From Eublepharis macularius (Eukaryota > Chordata > Lepidosauria > Squamata > Eublepharidae), in assembly GCF_028583425.1 (NCBI RefSeq), contig NC_072791.1, positions 13,969,868 through 14,033,867 on the forward strand: DNA of 64,000 nucleotides, written 5' to 3'. This document shows, in pieces, positions 9,817-23,900 of this stretch; the first letter of the stretch is position 1; each line of letters begins with the position of its first letter. The notes beneath the pieces were generated by a model. The model did no database searches, was not told where the DNA came from, and worked only from the letters and a program-made list of their open reading frames with translations. The position numbers were made by a program, and so were the translations under genes.

Positions 9817-12800
9817 GTGAGTGGAGCCTCGTGGCTTTGGGGTTGCCAGCCTCCAGGCAGGTTCTGGAGATCTCCCGGAATCACAGCTGCTCTCCAGGTG
9901 ACAGAGATCAGCTCTTCTGGAGAACATGGATGCTTTGGAGGGTGGGCTGTATGGCATCACAACCCGTTGAGGTCCCTCTCCTCCGAAACCCTGTCCTCTC
10001 CAGGCTTCACCTCACAAATCTCTGGGAATTTCCCAACTGGGAGTTGGCAACCTTGCTGGAGCCCAGCTTTGGGCTGAGGGGAGGGGAGCTGTTTGCCTGG
10101 CCGGCTGCGAGGCGTGTGCAGAGTGTCCCCTTCCTTTGGGTATGGAGCCTTCCTGAATTCATGGTGCTTCTATGTCAAATAGTGCCCCTTGAGCCCAGCC
10201 GCCCATCTCTAATAAGCTAATGTGGTGTCTTTGTTACACTTGGACCTGGGTTCAAATCCCCATCTTGTCATGAAGGTTGCTGCAGGGAGAGTCACTGGAA
10301 CAGCCCCTGTTTATGAGCCTAGCCTAGGCTGGCTCAGCTCCAGGTTGAGAACTTCTTAGAGATTTTGAGGGTGGAATCTGGGGAAGGGAAGAGAAGGAAA
10401 GGGTCTCAGCAGGGTATAATGCCATAGAGCCTACCCTTCAAAGCAATTATTTTCTCCAGGGGAAATAATCTCTATAGCTTGGAGATCAGTTGTCATTCTA
10501 GATCTCCAGCCGCTACCTGGAGGTAGGCAATACTAGCCTAGCCTACCTTGCAAGGTTGTTGTATGAAAGGCATAACCATAGGCATTGGTCTGAGCTTCTT
10601 CAAGAGATTTTGGGGCACATTCCGAGTCCCTGGTAAAGCGAAATGGTAGTCAGGCCAACATCCATCCATCCATTCATAATATGCCTGTGAGGACCCATTT
10701 TTTAAACTTGGTAGTGGGTGAGTTTTCTTCAGGGATGTTTTGCTAACGTGACTGATTTTGCAGTCTTCTACAGAACCTCACTTTCTAGCAGCACAGTTTG
10801 AAAATCACTGATTTATTTTGGTCCATTTCACCACATACTGCTGCTTTCTACATCGGCATGAATTGCATCCGTATCAGTAGCTTGGTCTTTTTTTCTCTCC
10901 CACGGCCCCTGATGCTTCAAGCAAGTAAAAATAAGAATTGTACGGTGGCAACAATTGCAGTGACTTGATGGGATGTTGCAGTGGGGTGCAGTGTTTAAAG
11001 TATCAGGCGAAGGAGGACCTGAGAAACCCAGGTTCAAACTCCTGCTCTGCCACAGACTCTTGCTGGTGACCTTGGGCCAGTCACACACTCTTAACCTAAC
11101 TTACCTCGCAGGTTTGTTGTGGGGATAAAATGGAGGCAAAGAAAACAACGTTACAAATTCAGTTCCCGTTGGGGTGAAAGGAGGATATAAATGAAGTAAA
11201 TAAATAGACAGTGTTGATGTATCTTCATGACTGTGGAGTTGACCAATCCACCCAGTCACATAGAGAGCCTTTAGTAGTCACTTTGTAATAATCTTGTAAC
11301 ATTTCACCATCCCTAATGCTTCTTCCCAGTGGCTGGTTTGTCGTCCCTTTTCCTTTTCTGTCACTGATTTTTGTATCATTAATCTTTAATATTTGTTATA
11401 TATAATCTATGAGATTGACAAATGATGTGTTTTTTGTTTTCTCTAGTGGCAAAATAAGAGCTCTGGAGCAGAATAAGTTCACCAAAGAGGCTTTGGAGCT
11501 TGTTTGGCCATATTTCTTGCCTCCTTACACTTTCCAGATCCGAGTTGGTGCTCTTTATCTTCTCTATGGGTTGTACAATGTGCAACTTTGTCAGCCAAAA
11601 CAAAAGGTAAATTCAGCTTGAACATGTTTGCCTCTCGTTCCTTTTCTCTTCCGTTCCCCACCTCCTCCAAAATGCCTGTAATTTTATTCTGTTTTAGGGA
11701 TTTAAAATAAAGCAGGTGTATGGCAGTAGTTAAGTGGTAAGAAGGTAGATGGCGAGTACAGGAAGTTCTGTGTTCAGATCTTGCCTTTGTTGTGACTTAT
11801 TGCTCACAATGCTACATCCATGCAAGAGTTCTCTTTCTCGCTGAGCTTTCTAGATAGATGGCCGCAAGAATAGAGTTGGTATGAAATGGTTCTGTACCAA
11901 GAATAGGAAATGTTTTCAGCTAGCAAGTAAAGTGAGCTTCTTGTTTCTTCCCACTTCCTGAACAGCTTTGGAATCCGTTAATGCTTTGATGCCCATATGG
12001 TGCTTTTTTGTGTATGCATCCACTAATCTAGTTACTGAGATGTAGATGTGTGTGCACAAATTTTTGTGCCTGCGTGCACCCCCTCTTTCACTGTTTGTAT
12101 ATTTGTAATTGCTGCCTTTAGGTTGTATAATTCTTAGGAGGTGCCTGCGTGCTCCCCCCCTTTACTGTTTTGTGTCAGTGAGCACTTTTGTGATGTATTT
12201 ACTGGGATGGTTGTTGTAATACTCACATCTTGATTACTTCAGTATTTGGATTATTTTGTATATACACATTATAACTATATTTTTGATAATTTGAGTGTTC
12301 TTAATGTGTATTCATTGAGTTTTCACTTCACAGCCATACTTTCTTTCTTATCAAACCTAAACTTATTTCTCTTCTTTAACAATGTAAAATGTGTCATTTA
12401 TAACCAGGGCTTTTTTTTTCCAGCGGGAACGTGGCGGAACGGAGTTCGGGCACCTCTTAAAAATGGTCACATGGCTGGTGGCCCCGTCCCCTGATCTCCA
12501 GACAGAAGTTTAAATTGCCCTTGGCAACCATTTCCGCCGAGGGCAATTTAAACTTTAAAAAACTCCCCCTCTTGCTCCAGATGAACCAAAGTGACGTCAT
12601 TGTGTGGTCTTGAGTTCCACCAATGAGTTCCACCACCTCTTTTCCCAGAAAAAAAGCTCTGTTTATAACTAACCATATAGATTTATACTAATGGGCATAT
12701 TCATGGAATTTAAAGTTATAAATGCCTGAACAGATCATCACCCAAATTTCTTAGTTTTTTCATTAGAAAAAGCCTGGGGGGCAGAAAAAATGAGGCTATT

Positions 12801-14357
12801 TCCAAATTGTTCTGGGTTTTTTTTGGGGGGGGGTGGGATTGGGTTCACATCTCTTGTTCTTCCGAGAACTTAACCATTTCTATGAAGAAATGTATCTGAA
12901 GAAGGGAGCTCTGACCCGTGAAAGCTTCTACCCTGAAAATCTTGTTGGTCTCTGAGGTGCCACTGGACTCAAATCTTGCATTTCTCTGAAGAGGCCTTAG
13001 TTTTCGGTATTAATTACTGCTGCTGGGCTTTGCCTCTTTCACCTGGTTGGTGATACTGGCTGTTCTTAGCTCCATTGTATTTAGATTATATTTCTCTCCT
13101 GAACCTGAAGAAATCTCTGTGTGATTCCTATTCCAGATCAGAGTTGCGCTCAAAGATTGGCCTGAAGTCCTGAACTTCCAGCAGGAGCTGTTAAACGCAC
13201 AGCATTATGACGCAGCGTATATTTTCAGGAAGCTCCGAATGGACAAAGCGTTCTACTTCACAGCGATGCCGAAACTCGTAAGTCACCAAACCTTTTGACA
13301 ATCCTGTTAAATCACTTTAAATTCCTTTTGCAGAATAGGGAAAGCAATACCGGCTCAGTTTGATCTTGAATTCTTGTCACGTGCAGCCCTTGATGTGTAA
13401 TAAAAATGAACTCTTAAAAATTCCAGCTTAAACATGCACTCTAGTACCTCCTTCCATGACCAGACATGTGGCTTTGGCTTGGCTGAATTTACTCCCAACT
13501 GTACTTCATCTGCATAGATCCATCTGAGTATTCTCTGTGCCCCATATTGTACTAATTTCAGACATTATGAGGGAGGCGTGGGGTTTTCAACTTCCTGTTT
13601 CTCTTACAATACTAATGTGGGAACTGAAATAAGTGGTCATACTTGCTCTCACGTTATTAAGGCTTATGAATATGGCAATATCATAAGCCCCTCTGCTCAT
13701 GTGTTTAAAACACAGACAAGCTGCCTGGCTAGGCAGGAGATGGAAAAGTAGTGGAATGTGAGCGGTGAAGTGAGACTAAGAGCCAAGCCACAAGTGACGC
13801 CTGACCCAGGTTGGACACTTGTCAGCTTCCCTCAAGTTTTGATGGGAAATGTAGGCGTCCTGGCTTTACAGCTTGGCTCTCCATTACAGCTGCAAGACCA
13901 GAATGCCTACATTTCCCATCAAAACTTGAGGGAAGCTGACAAGTGTCCAACCTGGGTCAGGCGTCACTTGTAGCTTGGCTCTAACTTAGCCCTACACCCT
14001 GGAGTTTGTGCATAACCTTAGAACAAGGGAGGTCTCGAGAAGCACTTGAATGCATCCATTCACACACCCTGCCAATTCTATCCTTTACCCACTCGCCTAT
14101 TATAGCCTCACCCATCCAGCCATCGTGAGTCATCAAATAATCATTTTACACCTATAGTTCCTCTCAGGAAGACATAACCAAACCTTCCTAGTTCATTGCC
14201 CCACCTTGGAGGCAACTCGCCAGCCTTATTGTCTCACCCTGGAAACAGTTTCTCAGTCCTTTGTCCCACCCTGGGAAGAACCATGAAGGCATTGTTTTCG
14301 GGCAGAGACTCAGTCCTGCTTTACAGCATGTTACACAGTATATATGACTGCCATGTG

Positions 14358-14392
<35 letters not shown>

Positions 14393-17300
14393 TTTGTTCT
14401 GGACCCTCCACACACCCTCAGATGGCATGTCTGAGCCCTTTGCCATGAAGTACTGGTCACTGAAGCTGCTCTCCCTCGGACACTCTCAGTCTTCTGGACC
14501 TGGTAACTATAAAACCAACTCTGCAACTCTCTCCAACTTTCCTCCCCGTTTTTTTTTCTAGTTAGCTCTGTGTGTTTGCTGTGTGTTTTGTGTGCAATTG
14601 ATCTGTAGTATTTTAAATAAAAACTCCTTTTTGATTGAACGTCTCTGCCTGCTTATTGAAAGGGTTCTCTAGAGGAAGGGATCCTTGTATACAAAGGCGC
14701 AAAAGATCCCAGTTACCCCCTCTTGCAAGCTTCTAGAGGATGATCATAACATGATGAAAGAAATAAGGATTGCAGCTAGACGAAATAACTGTGTAGTAAT
14801 AGGTGATTTCAATGACCCACACATTGCGCAGCTATGGGTTGCCCGTGTGGTGGCTCAGAGCCAGAAGACTTGTGTCACTATTTACTACACTTCCCACTCT
14901 ACACATCCCCCAGAAAGAAATATTTAAGTCCAATCCTAGCTAGTTTAGGTTTCAGACAAGATAACGAAAACATTATTGCTGCATTAGCAGACGTGGACCC
15001 AGAGACCTCGTACAGGGTTTCTCTTTTTGCCCTTGCAGCAGGGAAAATCCGAGAGAAGCACAGGGCTGTCCGTAGGCTATAGTGTAATTCCTATAGTGTT
15101 TTATCAGGTTTGTACTGTATATTTTACCTGCATCGTTGCTCATATTTTTGTTACGGTTTATTGTTTGTAATGGCCTTTGGCCTAATGCAATAAACCTTAC
15201 CTACACGTTGATTGGGTCTACGTGTGTTCAAGTTGGGAGAAAGAGACTGAGTTTCTAGACACTCTCAATGACCGTGCTATGGAGCAGATGGTTGCAGAAC
15301 CTACCAGGGGGGAGGCGATCCTGGACTTGGTCCTAAGTAATGCCCAAGATCTGGTAAGAAGTGTAAAAGTGGTCACTTGGGAACAGTGACCATAATGTTA
15401 TTGAGTTCAGCATTTGTATAAATAGGGAGTTTCCCCAAAAGACCAACACAAACACTTTTAACTTGAATAAGGGTAACTTCTCTGAGATGAGGGGGCATGT
15501 GAAGAAGAAACTGAAAGGAAAGGTTAAAAGGGTCAAACCCATTGGGGAAGATGTATTGTTGAAGGCTTTCACGGCTGGAGAACGATGGTTGTTGTGGGTT
15601 TTCCGGGCTGTATTGCCGTGGTCATCCAAGACCACGGCAATACAGCCCGGAAAACCCACAACAACCACCCTTGGGGAAGATTGGAGACTATTTAAAACTA
15701 CAATCCTAGAAGCTCAGATAAATATATATACCACAGGTTAGGAAAGGCACAAATAGGTATTTAGAAAGGCCTTCATGGTTAACAAGGTAAAGGAAGCTAT
15801 AAAAGGTAAGAAGGTTTCCTTTAAAAGGTGGAAAGCTAGTTGGAGTGAGTTATATAAAGGGGAATGCAGGCTGTGGCACAGAAAATGCAAGTCTGTGATC
15901 AGACAGGCAAAAAGGGACTATGAGGAACACATTGCAAAAAACATAAAGACCAACAATAAACATTTCTTCAAATATATTAGAAGCAGGAAACCAGCCAGGG
16001 AAATGGCCGAGAAGCTAAATGCATTTTTTGCCTGTCTTCACTGTAGAAGATGAGAGGTGTTTGCCCACTCCAGAACTGCTGATTTCGGAAGGAGTGTTGA
16101 AAGACCTGAGTCAGATTCAGGTGACAACAGAGGAGGTCCTATGACTGATAGACAATTTAAAAACTAACAAATCACCAGGCCCGGATGGCATACATCCAAG
16201 AGTTCTGAAAGAACTCAAACGTGAACTTGTGGATCTCCTTAACCTTTCATTAACATCTGCCTCCGTTCCTGAGGACTGGAAGGCAGCTTATGTCACCCCC
16301 ATCTTTAAAAAGGGTTCCAGAGGAGATCCAGGAAATACAGGCCAGTCAGTCTAACGTCAATATCAGGTAAGGTAAGTTGGTGGAAACCGTTATTAAAGAA
16401 AGAATTAGTAGGAATATTGATGAACAAAAGCTATTGAGGAAAACTCAGCATGGATTCTGTAAGGGAAGATCTTGTCTCACGAACTGGTTAGAGTTCTTTG
16501 AGGGAGTGAACAGACATGTGGACAAGGGGGAACCAATAGATGTTGTCTACCTGGACTTCCAGAAAACTTTTGATAAAGTTCTTCATCAAAGGCTGCTAAG
16601 TAAGCTCAATAGTCATGGGGTAAAAGGACAAGTCCTATCGTGGATCAAAAACTGGCTAATGAATAGGAAACAGAGTGAGTAAAAATGGGCAATATTCATA
16701 GTGGAGGGTGGTAAGCACTGGGGTACTGCAGGGCTCAGTATTAGGTCTGGTGCTTTTTAACTTGTTCATTAATGATCTGGAGTTGGGAGTAAGCTGTCAA
16801 GTGTCTAAGTTTGCGGATGACACTAAACTCTTCAGGGTGGTGAGAACCAGGGAGGATTGTGAGGCACTCCAAAGGGATCTGTCGAGGCTGGGCGAGTGGG
16901 CGTCAACGTGGCAAATGAGGTTCAGCGTGGCCAAGTGCAAAGTAATGCACATTGGGGCCAAAATCCCAAATATAAATACACAATGATGGAGAGGGCTTCT
17001 AGTGTGCCTTCCCCACTGGCAGACCTCCTGATGACACCTGGCTTTTTGGCCACTGTGTGACACAGAGTGTTGGACTGGATGGGCCGTTGGCCTGATCCAA
17101 CATGGCTTCTCTTACGTTCTTAAACATATACTTTCTTGCTCTGTTAACAGAAACCATTCTGGACATTTAAAAATGTCTCAAATGCCAGCGCCTTCTCAAC
17201 TTTCCACTTTGGTGGCATCCCGGTTGATTTGTTTATCTCTCATTTTTTTTACAACCCTGACCTGCAACTATTTTTCTTTAGCTTTCATTTAGGGCTAAAA

Positions 17301-20300
17301 AGGTCGAGCGGGATAAAGCTGAGATAAAGAAGGAATTTAAGGATCCAAGCGACAGAGTTGCTATGCTTGCTACCGACGACGTCTTAGAGGTACGGCAATT
17401 GTTCTTCTGCATTGTGGCTGTCGTAAGACAGCATCTGCTCATTTCGTCACCCTGGAATCTCATGTGCGCTTGTGCTAATAAAAATATATAGTGTGGGTTA
17501 ATGTATTTACATATTGTGATGACAGCTTTGTATGTTAAGGCTGCAAAAAATGTCTTTTATTCAAGCCACTTATCTTTAATCAGGGTACCTACAGACTGCA
17601 TAGGTTGTAGCTCCTAGTTTTCCCGTGTTGGAATGTAGTTGTTTGTAAAATGTGCGGGGAAAAGGGGACCTTGTCAGCAGAACTGCCTTCTGCAAGCATG
17701 CGACATTGGCTGGTGCAGGCACAAGATTCTGACCCCCAAAGCATGTGTAGGACATTAGGCGTGTCCATGGGCTTTTATGTTCCCTTGTCTTCCCTCTTGT
17801 GTGAATTCTTAGCTTGTATCTTGTTACATGTGCTTCAATGTTTATCATAGTTGATGCTAAGGGATGACAGTCCATGGCAGATAGATCCCCAAACCTCTCA
17901 CAGCAAGTACTCCAGGGTCTTGGATGAAAAGGTTTTATTATAGATATCCATTAAGTTCACAGGTACATCCAAAGATGTATGTTGGCAGGAATGACAATAC
18001 AAACATATGCACTTTGATATAAGGAGCTTGATTCCCCCCTCCCCTTGGGAGATAAGAAATTAGGCACGAAAATCTCACAATCTCATGAGAACATAAAAGC
18101 TTTGTCTGGGCAGAGAAAGGTAAAAGATTACAAGGAATTCAACTCCCTCTGTCTCTTGGGAAGAGACACAGGACAGCTGCAAGGCCAACCAGCAAACTCC
18201 AGCGATAGCAGGCTCAGCATTATTACCTTCATTTTCAGGCAGGCCAAATATGGCATGAATATAATGGTTGCAGTAATATGAGCATAATATGAGAGCATAC
18301 AGGTAGGTACACAGTGTGATCAAATCAGTACAAAGAATACATGAATGGCGTGGATGAATGGTATGCAGACATGACACTAAGCAGTGTTTGAGACCCAGAC
18401 TTAGAAGTCCAGCTGCACGCTGCCGTGATTAGGGCATCGGGATTGGTTCATCTGCTCTGGACTGCTGACAGAGAAGAGTGCTGTAGGAGAGCTCCCATTC
18501 ATTCTGAAAACTAGTGCATCGTTTGCCAGGATTGTATTTCTCTTTGGATACTTGTTAAAATTCACAGTCCCGGAAGCAAGCGTTGACCTGCAATTTCTTC
18601 TGTCTCGGTTCCTTGGCAACATTGTGCAAGTCAGAGAAAAGAGAACGCTGAGCAATGTCGCCTGACGTAAATGCAATACAGTTAATGAACGAAGAGCAGA
18701 ATGCTGCTCCTTCAATTCTGCTTACGTCCCGTTTCTTGAATTCGAACATATTTATTGGCTGGTTCTCAGTGCTGGACTGCTACATACCTACAGGATAAGG
18801 GCATTCCTGCATCTTTTTCATCTAACCCGTCTCTATGTCCTCATTTAGAATTTAAAACACAATGATAAACCCGTCTATTTTGGGTAACTGGGTTAACTAG
18901 CTAAGTAATTTAGAATATTCACTAGGGAATAACCTTTCCTACATCAGTGGCGAGTGTACAAGTCATGACTACAGTAGGAAGTACCAAAGGAGTCCTCTTT
19001 TGGAAGGAAATCGTCTTACGGGGCAACGAAGATGATTGGGGAGTTGGAACACCTTGAGAAAAGAGATCTCTGAGGAGGGACAAGATAGAGCTTTATAAAA
19101 TTATGAATGAGGTAGAGAGAGTGGACAGATAGTGATTCCGCACACGTTGGATAATGCACTTCCAATCCTCTTTATAGATCATTTGGAATGGATTTTTTCG
19201 TGTGCGGAACAAAAAATCCACCTAAAACGATTGATAAAGTGCATTGAAAGTGCATTATCCAACGTGTGCGGAATCAGAACTTTTTCTCCCTCTCCCATAA
19301 TACTAGAACGCGAGGGTATCCAATGAAGCCGAAGTGCGGGCAGTAGATTCAGGATGGACAAAAGGAAATACTTTTTTATACAGTGAATGATTAAAATGTG
19401 GAATTCACAGCCAGAGGATGTAGTGATATCCACAGGCATAGATGGCATTAAAAGGAAACTAGACAGATTCATGGAATATAGGTGTATCAGTGGCTACTGG
19501 CCATGGTGACAAAAGGGATCCTCCATATACAGAGGCAGTAAATCTCTGAATACCAGTACCAGGAGGCAACTTCAGGGGAAGGCCTCAGCCTCTGTGCCCT
19601 ATTGCTGACCCTCCATAGCAACCAGTTGGCCCCTGTGTGAGACAGGATGCAGGAATAGATGGACCACTGGTCTGATCTAGCAGAGCTCTTCGTATGTTCT
19701 TACCATCGTTGTTCTATGCTTTGGCACTGTCCTGGCTTGCCTACTGCAGCCTTTGGAAACAGTTCCAGAACTTAGGATGTTAACTGAGCATTGCCCTGGG
19801 GTATACGTTTCCCATTCCTAAAGTATTTTGTTGGCTTGCAGCGTGTTTCTCCGCACAGTGCAAACATGATTTATTTGCTTCATTTATAATGTGTCTCCTG
19901 CCGGGATTTGAGGTGGATTGCAACTAAAAACGATGCTGTTGTTTTTACAAACAGTAAACAAAATGAGAGAACCCTGCAATAAAAATGCAGACCGTAAAGC
20001 AAGATCAGAGGACAATGCAGTGAAATGTTATATCCAGTGATCAACGTAACAAGAACGGATCACAAGATTAGAGAATAACACCTTCCCCTGAGATGTCAGA
20101 GAGAGACACTTTCAGCCCTGGGACCGGCATATATTTGGGACTGTCTCTCCCTGTATGTTCCCCAGAGGGCATTATGCTCAGCAGACCAATATCTGCAGGT
20201 GGTCCCTGGCCCCAAGGATGTTCGCTTGGCCTCAACCGGGGCCAGAGCCTTTTCAGCTCTGGCTCTGGCTTGGTGGAATGCTCTCCCAGTTGAGACCCAG

Positions 20301-20828
20301 GCCCTGCCAGACTTATTACAGTTCCGCTGGGCCAGTAAAACGGTGATGTTCTGCCAGGCCTATGAGAGTGGTCGAGGAGCTGGCAAACTATCCTGTTTTG
20401 ATCCACTCCACTGCCTAATGAGATCTGTTGTGCCTGCCCAGAATATGTATTGGAAGGGCTCATTTCGAAAGGGAACGCACAGGAACGCAGTTCCGGCAGT
20501 TCCCCAAAGAGATCACGTGTCAGGTGGCCACACCCACCTGACTCGGCCATTTTGGGCCCCTTTTTGGCCATTCTCAACCTGTTTTTGCCATTTTGGGCCC
20601 AATTTCGGCCCTGAATGGCCAGGATTGGGTCCAAAACAGCCAGGATAGGTGATGTCAGGGGGTGGGGCATATGGAAATCAGTTATGCTAATGACACACTT
20701 CCAGAGATGGCAAGGGGTGTGGCATATGCTAATGAGTTATGCTAATGAGTTCCTCCAGCTATATTCTCCGAAATGACCCCTGTGTATTGGTATTTTATTG
20801 TTTTGTGATTTTAAACCTTATTGTATTT

Positions 20829-20900
<72 letters not shown>

Positions 20901-20906
20901 CACACA

Positions 20907-20946
<40 letters not shown>

Positions 20947-23900
20947 TGAAATTGTGGTTTTATGATGTTGTGACCTGCCCTGAGCCTGCCCAGGGGAAGG
21001 GTGGGATAAATAAATATTTATTTATTTATTTAAGCAAGCAAGCTAGAGCAGGCAAAAATGGGCTTGATAGACCAACAGTTTGACTCGGTATAAGGTAACT
21101 TCGTGTATCATTGTGAACAATAAGACCTAAACAGCAGTTGAATGTAGACTCTTAATCTGGGTATTCGCCGTAACGTGATGCATTTATTGACAGTTGCTGA
21201 ATTCCGCGTGCTCCAATTCTCAGGAGCAGAGAGTGTTCTAAGATTGCTGAGCATGGGTACGTGACCTGCTTTACCATTTCCCCCCCCTTTAAGGAACTTG
21301 CAAATGTTCATAAACACTACCAAAAAATGAAGTGCCTGATTTCCGCAGACAAATCCCACCCCGACAAGGCTCTCGATCTGATAAAAGATGACTTCATAGT
21401 CAGTTTCAAGAATATGATCCTGGAGCATCAGCAGCGGAAGCAGGACAAGCTGGTAGGTGACTTGGGTGTGTTTTTTTGTGTGTTGTCTTGACAGCGTATT
21501 GTGGTTGTTGGGAAGCCGTTTCACACTTTGAAGTCTTTATTGCTCACACATCTACATATGTGGACCTTCTCAGTTGTCTGGAACTCTTCTCTCCAGTGAG
21601 ATTAGCTTGTTCTCTTTCGTTGCTATCTTTCACCAGCGAGTGAAGACTGTTTAGTTTAATTTGAGGTTCCCTCAATGATCGTGTTCCCTTCTTCCTGCCT
21701 AATGTTGTAATTGCTGCTTTTAAGTTTTGGTATGTGTTTGGTATGTGTTTAATGTTGTAATTGCTGCTTTTAAGTTTTGGTATGTGTCTGGTTTTAATTG
21801 TTTTAATGATGTGTTTTTGTTGGTTTTTATGATGTGGATTTTATTGGGTAAATTTTAATTTCTTGACTGCCTTGGTGGCCCTTATGAGGGCAGAAAGGTG
21901 TGGGGTATATATTTGTTAAATAAATGTGTGGTCTGCCTTGCTCATAAAGTCTTGGAATGAGTAACACTGCAGAACTATAAGGTAAGTTGTCTTGGAATGC
22001 AAAGGAAGTAACTGTATTCAGCAGATTTTAAAAATCGCTTCTTTTCTTTATCCAAGGAGCTCAGTATGGCATATGTGGATCTCCCAGTCTCTGTTTCATC
22101 CTTATACCATCCCTGTGAGCTAGGTTAGGCTGTGAAAGAATGACTGACTCACCAAAGGTCAACCAGTGAGTTTCATGGCAGAGTGGTAGTTTGAATCCAG
22201 GTCTCCCTGATTGCCTTATGCAACCATCCTATCCTAAAGTGGCTTAGCCATAACCACCAAAAATCTGTTGAAAGGGGCCTTACAATGCTTCTAAAAAGAT
22301 GCTCAGCCTTTGGTGAGTTTCCAGGTGAAATCTTCCACAGTAAGAAGGATCAGCAGAGAGATGAATGCTTGCACAATTTCAGTCGTAAGAGCCGAAGGCT
22401 TCATTCATGCCATCCATTACTACAGATGGAAGAAACCTCTGCGGACAGAGCTGTGGAGAGCCAGTTTGGTGTAGTGGTTAAGAGCGGCAGGACTCTAATC
22501 TGGAGAGCCGGGTTTGATTCCCCACTCCTCCACTTGAAGCCAGCTGGGTGACCTTGGGTTAGTCACAGCTCTTTTAGAGCTCTCTCAACCCCACCCACCT
22601 CACAGGGTGTTTTGTTGTGGGGATATTAGTAACATACTTTGTAAACCGCTCTGAGTGGGTGTTAAGTCATCTTGAAGGGCAGTATATAAATTTATTTATT
22701 TTATTTATTTATTCTATCGTATTTATATTCCGAATTTATTTATATCGGTTGTTGTTGTTGTTATTATTATATGTGTGTATCAGAATTCACATGTACAGAA
22801 CGTACTTTAGGATGAATGCAAATGTGTGTCAGGTTTACTGGAGTCCTTGAGGGTGGGGTAATGTATGAGTGACGACTATTGCTGTGCATAATTTATAAGC
22901 ATATTGATTTATTCATTCAAGTAGTTATATCCCAGCTTTCTTGTAGCTCAGGGCAGGATAGTAGGAATCTCACTAGGCCATGAAGTCCCGAATTTGAACA
23001 TGGTGGTCGTTAATTTTATTTATTTATTTACTGCATTTCTAGACCGCCCTCCCCGTCAGGGTGGTGTAACAACATACAATTTGCAATATACAATTTAAAA
23101 CCAATAAAAACATTATAAATAAACATTAAAACACTATTCCATATACAATAAAAATTTCTCAAATTGGCGGATATAAATATTAAAATGCAGCGTTTTAGGC
23201 GCAGCGCTTGGCTCTTACATCATGACAAAGCTGAATCTATGGAGGAGGAAGAATCAAGTTTTCAGAAGAAGGACATCCATTTTCAACCCGTTTCCATGTA
23301 GATACCTACTTCTGGTATCTGCTCCTGTTTAGGGTTCCCCCCATGAACGGCACTAATGTCTGCAATGGAGGGGGAGGGGCTGTGGCTCAGTGGTTAGAGA
23401 ATCTGTTTCGCCTGGAGAAGGTCCCGGGGTCAGTCCCCGTCATCTCCATCTGATTCAGTCATGTGTTCAATGCCTCTTGGTGTGTGAGCATCTCTAGACT
23501 TCGTGTTTACGACCTTATGCCTGATCTTCCAGGAACCGTCCTTAACGAGCGCGAGTGAAGAAGCAAGAAATGAAAATGAAGGATCTTCTCAAGACGCGGA
23601 AGTAAGGAAGCTCCCGGTGTCATTCCTGGCATCAAGGGGCGTAAGAGCTAGCAGTCCCATCACCAGCTGGGTCACCTGAGCTGCCCATAACCAGATGGTC
23701 TTAGTCACTGGAAGACTGAACCATCATAAACATAGGGGAGCACAATTGTGTGGTCAGGTTTCAAAGGAAGCGTGTCTGGTGCAGAACAAGCTTGCTACTG
23801 CAACATCATCATAAATTGTCTCTTTCCATATGTCTCTGTGCACCAACTGTGGTCTCCGGGCATCCATCTGTTGGGGATACCACCTCTTAGGTTGGCCAGT

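Larger units (their letters stand above)
14689..17130 (+). mobile_element. CR1-clade LINE, decayed, with two nested insertions
   Basis: The pieces in order are: endonuclease part (RRNNCVVIGDFN, then DLVLSNAQDL after the first insertion), a linker rich in Lys/Arg, and reverse transcriptase (SPGPDGIHPRVLKELKREL, STPEDWK-like region, KTQHGFCKGRSCLTN, VVYLDFQKTFDKVLHQRLL, SVLGLVLFNLFINDLELG, SKFADDTKLF). In-frame stops near 16143 and 16681 and other defects make it inactive. It is interrupted at 14827-15201 and 15553-15667. The 3' end has the GATGGGCCGTTGGCCTGATC motif. Located in SNAPC1 intron 3. Confidence 0.88.
20095..21030 (+). mobile_element. L2-like LINE 3' region, interrupted
   Basis: Reading frames such as STGARAFSALALAWWNALPV recall the C-terminal part of L2-type LINE ORF2 (AFSVLAPALWNSLP). 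It resumes after the MITE at 20791 and ends GGGATAAATAAATATTTATT. The microsatellite at 20831-20944 is also inside it. Confidence 0.6.

Noticed and set aside
20739..21083. Reading frame with a Cys-Val repeat
   Set aside because: It is a translation of the (TG)n(TA)n(CA)n microsatellite.
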